This document shows, piece after piece, positions 6,567 to 8,287 of a stretch of 8,287 nt of DNA; the first letter of the stretch is position 1, and each line of letters begins with the position of its first letter. The stretch is from assembly GCA_041694515.1 (NCBI GenBank), contig JASMSZ010000111.1:1-8287 (forward strand), read 5' to 3'. Source of the DNA: Halanaerobium sp041694515 (GTDB lineage Bacteria > Bacillota > Halanaerobiia > Halanaerobiales > Halanaerobiaceae). Made by a program: the position numbers and the translations under genes. The notes under the pieces are model-generated. The model did no database searches and had not been told where the DNA came from. It saw only the letters and a list, made by a program, of their open reading frames with translations.

Positions 6567-7229
6567 GTGGATATTATATTAGTGGGTGGAGGAAAGTTAA
6601 TTTACCATCTTGCCAAAAAATTAATTTCAAAAGGTCATTTTTTAACAATTATTAATAGAGATCGAAAACAGGCGGAAGATTTATCCAGAGAAATCAATGC
6701 TACAGTTGTTTTTGGTGATGCAACCAATCAATCTGTACTGGAAGATGCAGGAGCTTATAAAGCTGATAATTTAGTTGCTCTAACTCAGAAAGACCATAAT
6801 AATCTTTTTATCTGTAAGATGGCAATGGATTATTTTGGGGTGGAAAGAACAACTGCTCTGGTAAACAATCCTGAAAATGAGGAATTATTCAGCACTTTAG
6901 GTATTACTGGAATTTTTAATATTACAGATCTAATCAGTTCAATCATCGAACAGAGTGTTGCCTCAGATGATGTCAGTAATCTGACAATGATTGAAGAAGG
7001 TAAATTAAGTATCTTTCAGGTAGAAGTTTCTCCTGATTCGGAAGCCTGTGGGAAAGAAATTAAGGAGATCGACCTGCCGCTGACTATAGTTTTAGGAGGA
7101 ATAGTTCGTAATGGTGATATTACGATTCCCCGCGGCGGATCTAAAGTCCAGGCTGGAGATAAAATTGTAATTATTTCACTGCCCGAGGAGCAGGCAGAAG
7201 CCATTAAAGTTTTTGGTGGTGAAGAATAA
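6567..7229 (+). CDS. trkA: TrkA-like RCK_N/RCK_C potassium-uptake protein with altered nucleotide motif
   Basis: This 220-residue cytoplasmic Trk regulatory subunit has an RCK_N domain (about 1-135) followed by RCK_C (about 140-220). The glycine motif reads GGGKLI (7-12), so the third glycine of GxGxxG is Ile12. The usual acidic residue after the second strand is Asn30, followed by Arg31. Classical NAD(H) binding is therefore doubtful. A different nucleotide such as NADP, or a structural role, is possible. The start is GTG 6567: ATG 6565 overlaps it by one base but is out of frame and meets a stop after five codons. A GATGAGG stretch (6555-6561) ends 5 nt before GTG. It sits 2 nt after the RCK_N-only gene and directly abuts trkH, so it is the best candidate for contact with TrkH. 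Confidence 0.9.
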   Translation: MDIILVGGGKLIYHLAKKLISKGHFLTIINRDRKQAEDLSREINATVVFGDATNQSVLEDAGAYKADNLVALTQKDHNNLFICKMAMDYFGVERTTALVNNPENEELFSTLGITGIFNITDLISSIIEQSVASDDVSNLTMIEEGKLSIFQVEVSPDSEACGKEIKEIDLPLTIVLGGIVRNGDITIPRGGSKVQAGDKIVIISLPEEQAEAIKVFGGEE

Positions 7230-8287
7230 ATGAAATATAAAAATTTACTTATTTCTCGCTATTTTCTAATTTCAAAATATACAGGAATTATAATTATGTT
7301 TGCTGGAGGTGCTATCCTCTCACCACTGCTCTTTTTGATGGCCTATCCAGAAGAAGCTTTTCTGGCGCCACATTTTTTACTGGCAGCTGGCTTATCAATT
7401 CTGGCTGGATTTGGACTATTTTTCTATGGTAACAAACATCAGGAAGAAGATGTGGAATTATCATTAAATGAAGGAAGTATAATAGTTATTTTTTCCTGGT
7501 TGGGTGCAATTTTCTTTTCTGCAATTCCTTTTATTACAATTCTTGATATGAGCTGGTCACATTCGATATTTGAAGTGGTGAGCGGCTGGACTACAACCGG
7601 CTTGTCCCTGGTTGATGTTACTACTGCTCCAAAGTTGATTCTAATCTGGCGTTCTATTATGCAGTTTTTCGGTGGTGCTGGTCTGGCAGTTATTGCCCTA
7701 TCATCACTGCTGCCGGTTCATGGAATGGGTCTCTATATGGCTGAGGCTAGAAGTGATAAACTGCTTCCCCATGTTAAGCGCTCAACAATGATGATTATGA
7801 AGATCTATACTTTTTATACTGCTGCTGGAGTCTTTTTATACTATATTTCAGGCATGCCGCTCTTTGATTCGATCAATCATTCAATGGCAGCAATTTCTAC
7901 CGGGGGATTTTCAACTCAACCGGATAGTATAGGTCATTACAACAGTCTTTCTATAGAAGTAGTAACTATTGTTTTAATGTTTTTAGGTACAATCAACTTT
8001 GCAACTCACTATACTTTACTAAAGGGAAAAATTAAGATTTTCTTTAAGAATGCTGAGATTCGCTTAATGATTACTTTATTTACATTACTGACCCCAATTT
8101 TGATGTTTTTCTCATTAAATGCATTATACCCAAAATTAAGCGAAAATTTTAGAATAACTTTTTTTCAGATTATTACTGCTTTATCAACAACTGGCTTTTC
8201 AACCATCGCTTTTACTGGGTGGCCGCTATTTGCTAATTTCATTATTATTATAATTATGCTGGTTGGTGGTGGAACAGGGTCAACTGC
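7230..8287 (+). CDS. trkH: TrkH/KtrB-family potassium-translocating membrane subunit, 3'-truncated by window edge
   Basis: This is the integral membrane subunit that conducts K+ into the cell. 352 codons are visible, and TrkH proteins are usually about 450-490, so the last repeat lies outside. Three of the four pore-loop selectivity segments of this superfamily can be seen: TTTGLS (121-126), STGGFS (223-228) and STTGFS (319-324). Many hydrophobic helices separate them. The short N-terminus is followed by a hydrophobic pair of helices, as in the TrkH extra domain. ATG 7230 abuts the stop of the preceding RCK gene. The ribosome site is weak (GGTGGTGAAG just upstream), so translation is probably coupled. 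It is the only transporter pore in the window, so it is the likely shared partner of the three RCK proteins. Ion selectivity (K+ versus Na+, or Na+ coupling) cannot be decided from the sequence. Confidence 0.95.
   Translation, partial: MKYKNLLISRYFLISKYTGIIIMFAGGAILSPLLFLMAYPEEAFLAPHFLLAAGLSILAGFGLFFYGNKHQEEDVELSLNEGSIIVIFSWLGAIFFSAIPFITILDMSWSHSIFEVVSGWTTTGLSLVDVTTAPKLILIWRSIMQFFGGAGLAVIALSSLLPVHGMGLYMAEARSDKLLPHVKRSTMMIMKIYTFYTAAGVFLYYISGMPLFDSINHSMAAISTGGFSTQPDSIGHYNSLSIEVVTIVLMFLGTINFATHYTLLKGKIKIFFKNAEIRLMITLFTLLTPILMFFSLNALYPKLSENFRITFFQIITALSTTGFSTIAFTGWPLFANFIIIIIMLVGGGTGST

Noticed and set aside
7016..7204. Minus-strand open frame of 62 codons inside the second RCK gene
   Set aside because: It is antisense to a conserved RCK_C domain and has no supporting signal.

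Overview
The window looks like a piece of a low-GC Bacillota (Firmicutes) chromosome. The support is AT-rich DNA, strong AGGAGG-type ribosome sites, tightly packed co-directional genes, a CsoR-type copper repressor and a ydaO-type c-di-AMP riboswitch. Many proteins are rich in Glu/Asp, so a halophilic or osmotically stressed anaerobe (for example Halanaerobiales) is a reasonable but unproven guess. All recognised genes are on the + strand. No mobile element, tRNA, rRNA or CRISPR array was seen.

Region 1 (1-2037) is a copper-resistance module. It holds the C-terminal two thirds of a Cu(I) P1B-type ATPase (CopA, cut by the left edge), then the CsoR repressor, and ends in a perfect 14+14 nt inverted repeat that probably acts as a terminator.

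Region 2 (2038-2521) is a long regulatory interval: two possible tandem sigma-A promoters, a c-di-AMP riboswitch aptamer with its P1 stem and a likely pseudoknot, and a strong intrinsic terminator followed by a leader. The 3' strand of aptamer P1 is complementary to the apex of the terminator hairpin. This gives a simple OFF-switch model: c-di-AMP holds P1, the terminator forms and transcription stops.

Region 3 (2522-8287, running off the right edge) is one compact apparent operon: KtrA-like RCK protein; membrane histidine kinase (sensor, HAMP, PAS, HisKA, HATPase); a receiver-only response regulator; a receiver-TPR response regulator; an RCK_N-only protein; an RCK_N/RCK_C protein with an altered nucleotide motif; and the TrkH/KtrB potassium-translocating subunit (truncated by the edge). 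Downstream of the kinase the genes overlap by 8 and 11 nt or abut within 0-2 nt, implying translational coupling. The reading offered here is a potassium/turgor control unit. c-di-AMP controls transcription and possibly RCK gating, nucleotides act through three RCK proteins, and a phosphorelay without any DNA-binding output may act by protein contact on the transporter or its gating ring. The component families are well known. The combination, especially the two output-less regulators between RCK genes, is the part most worth a second look.
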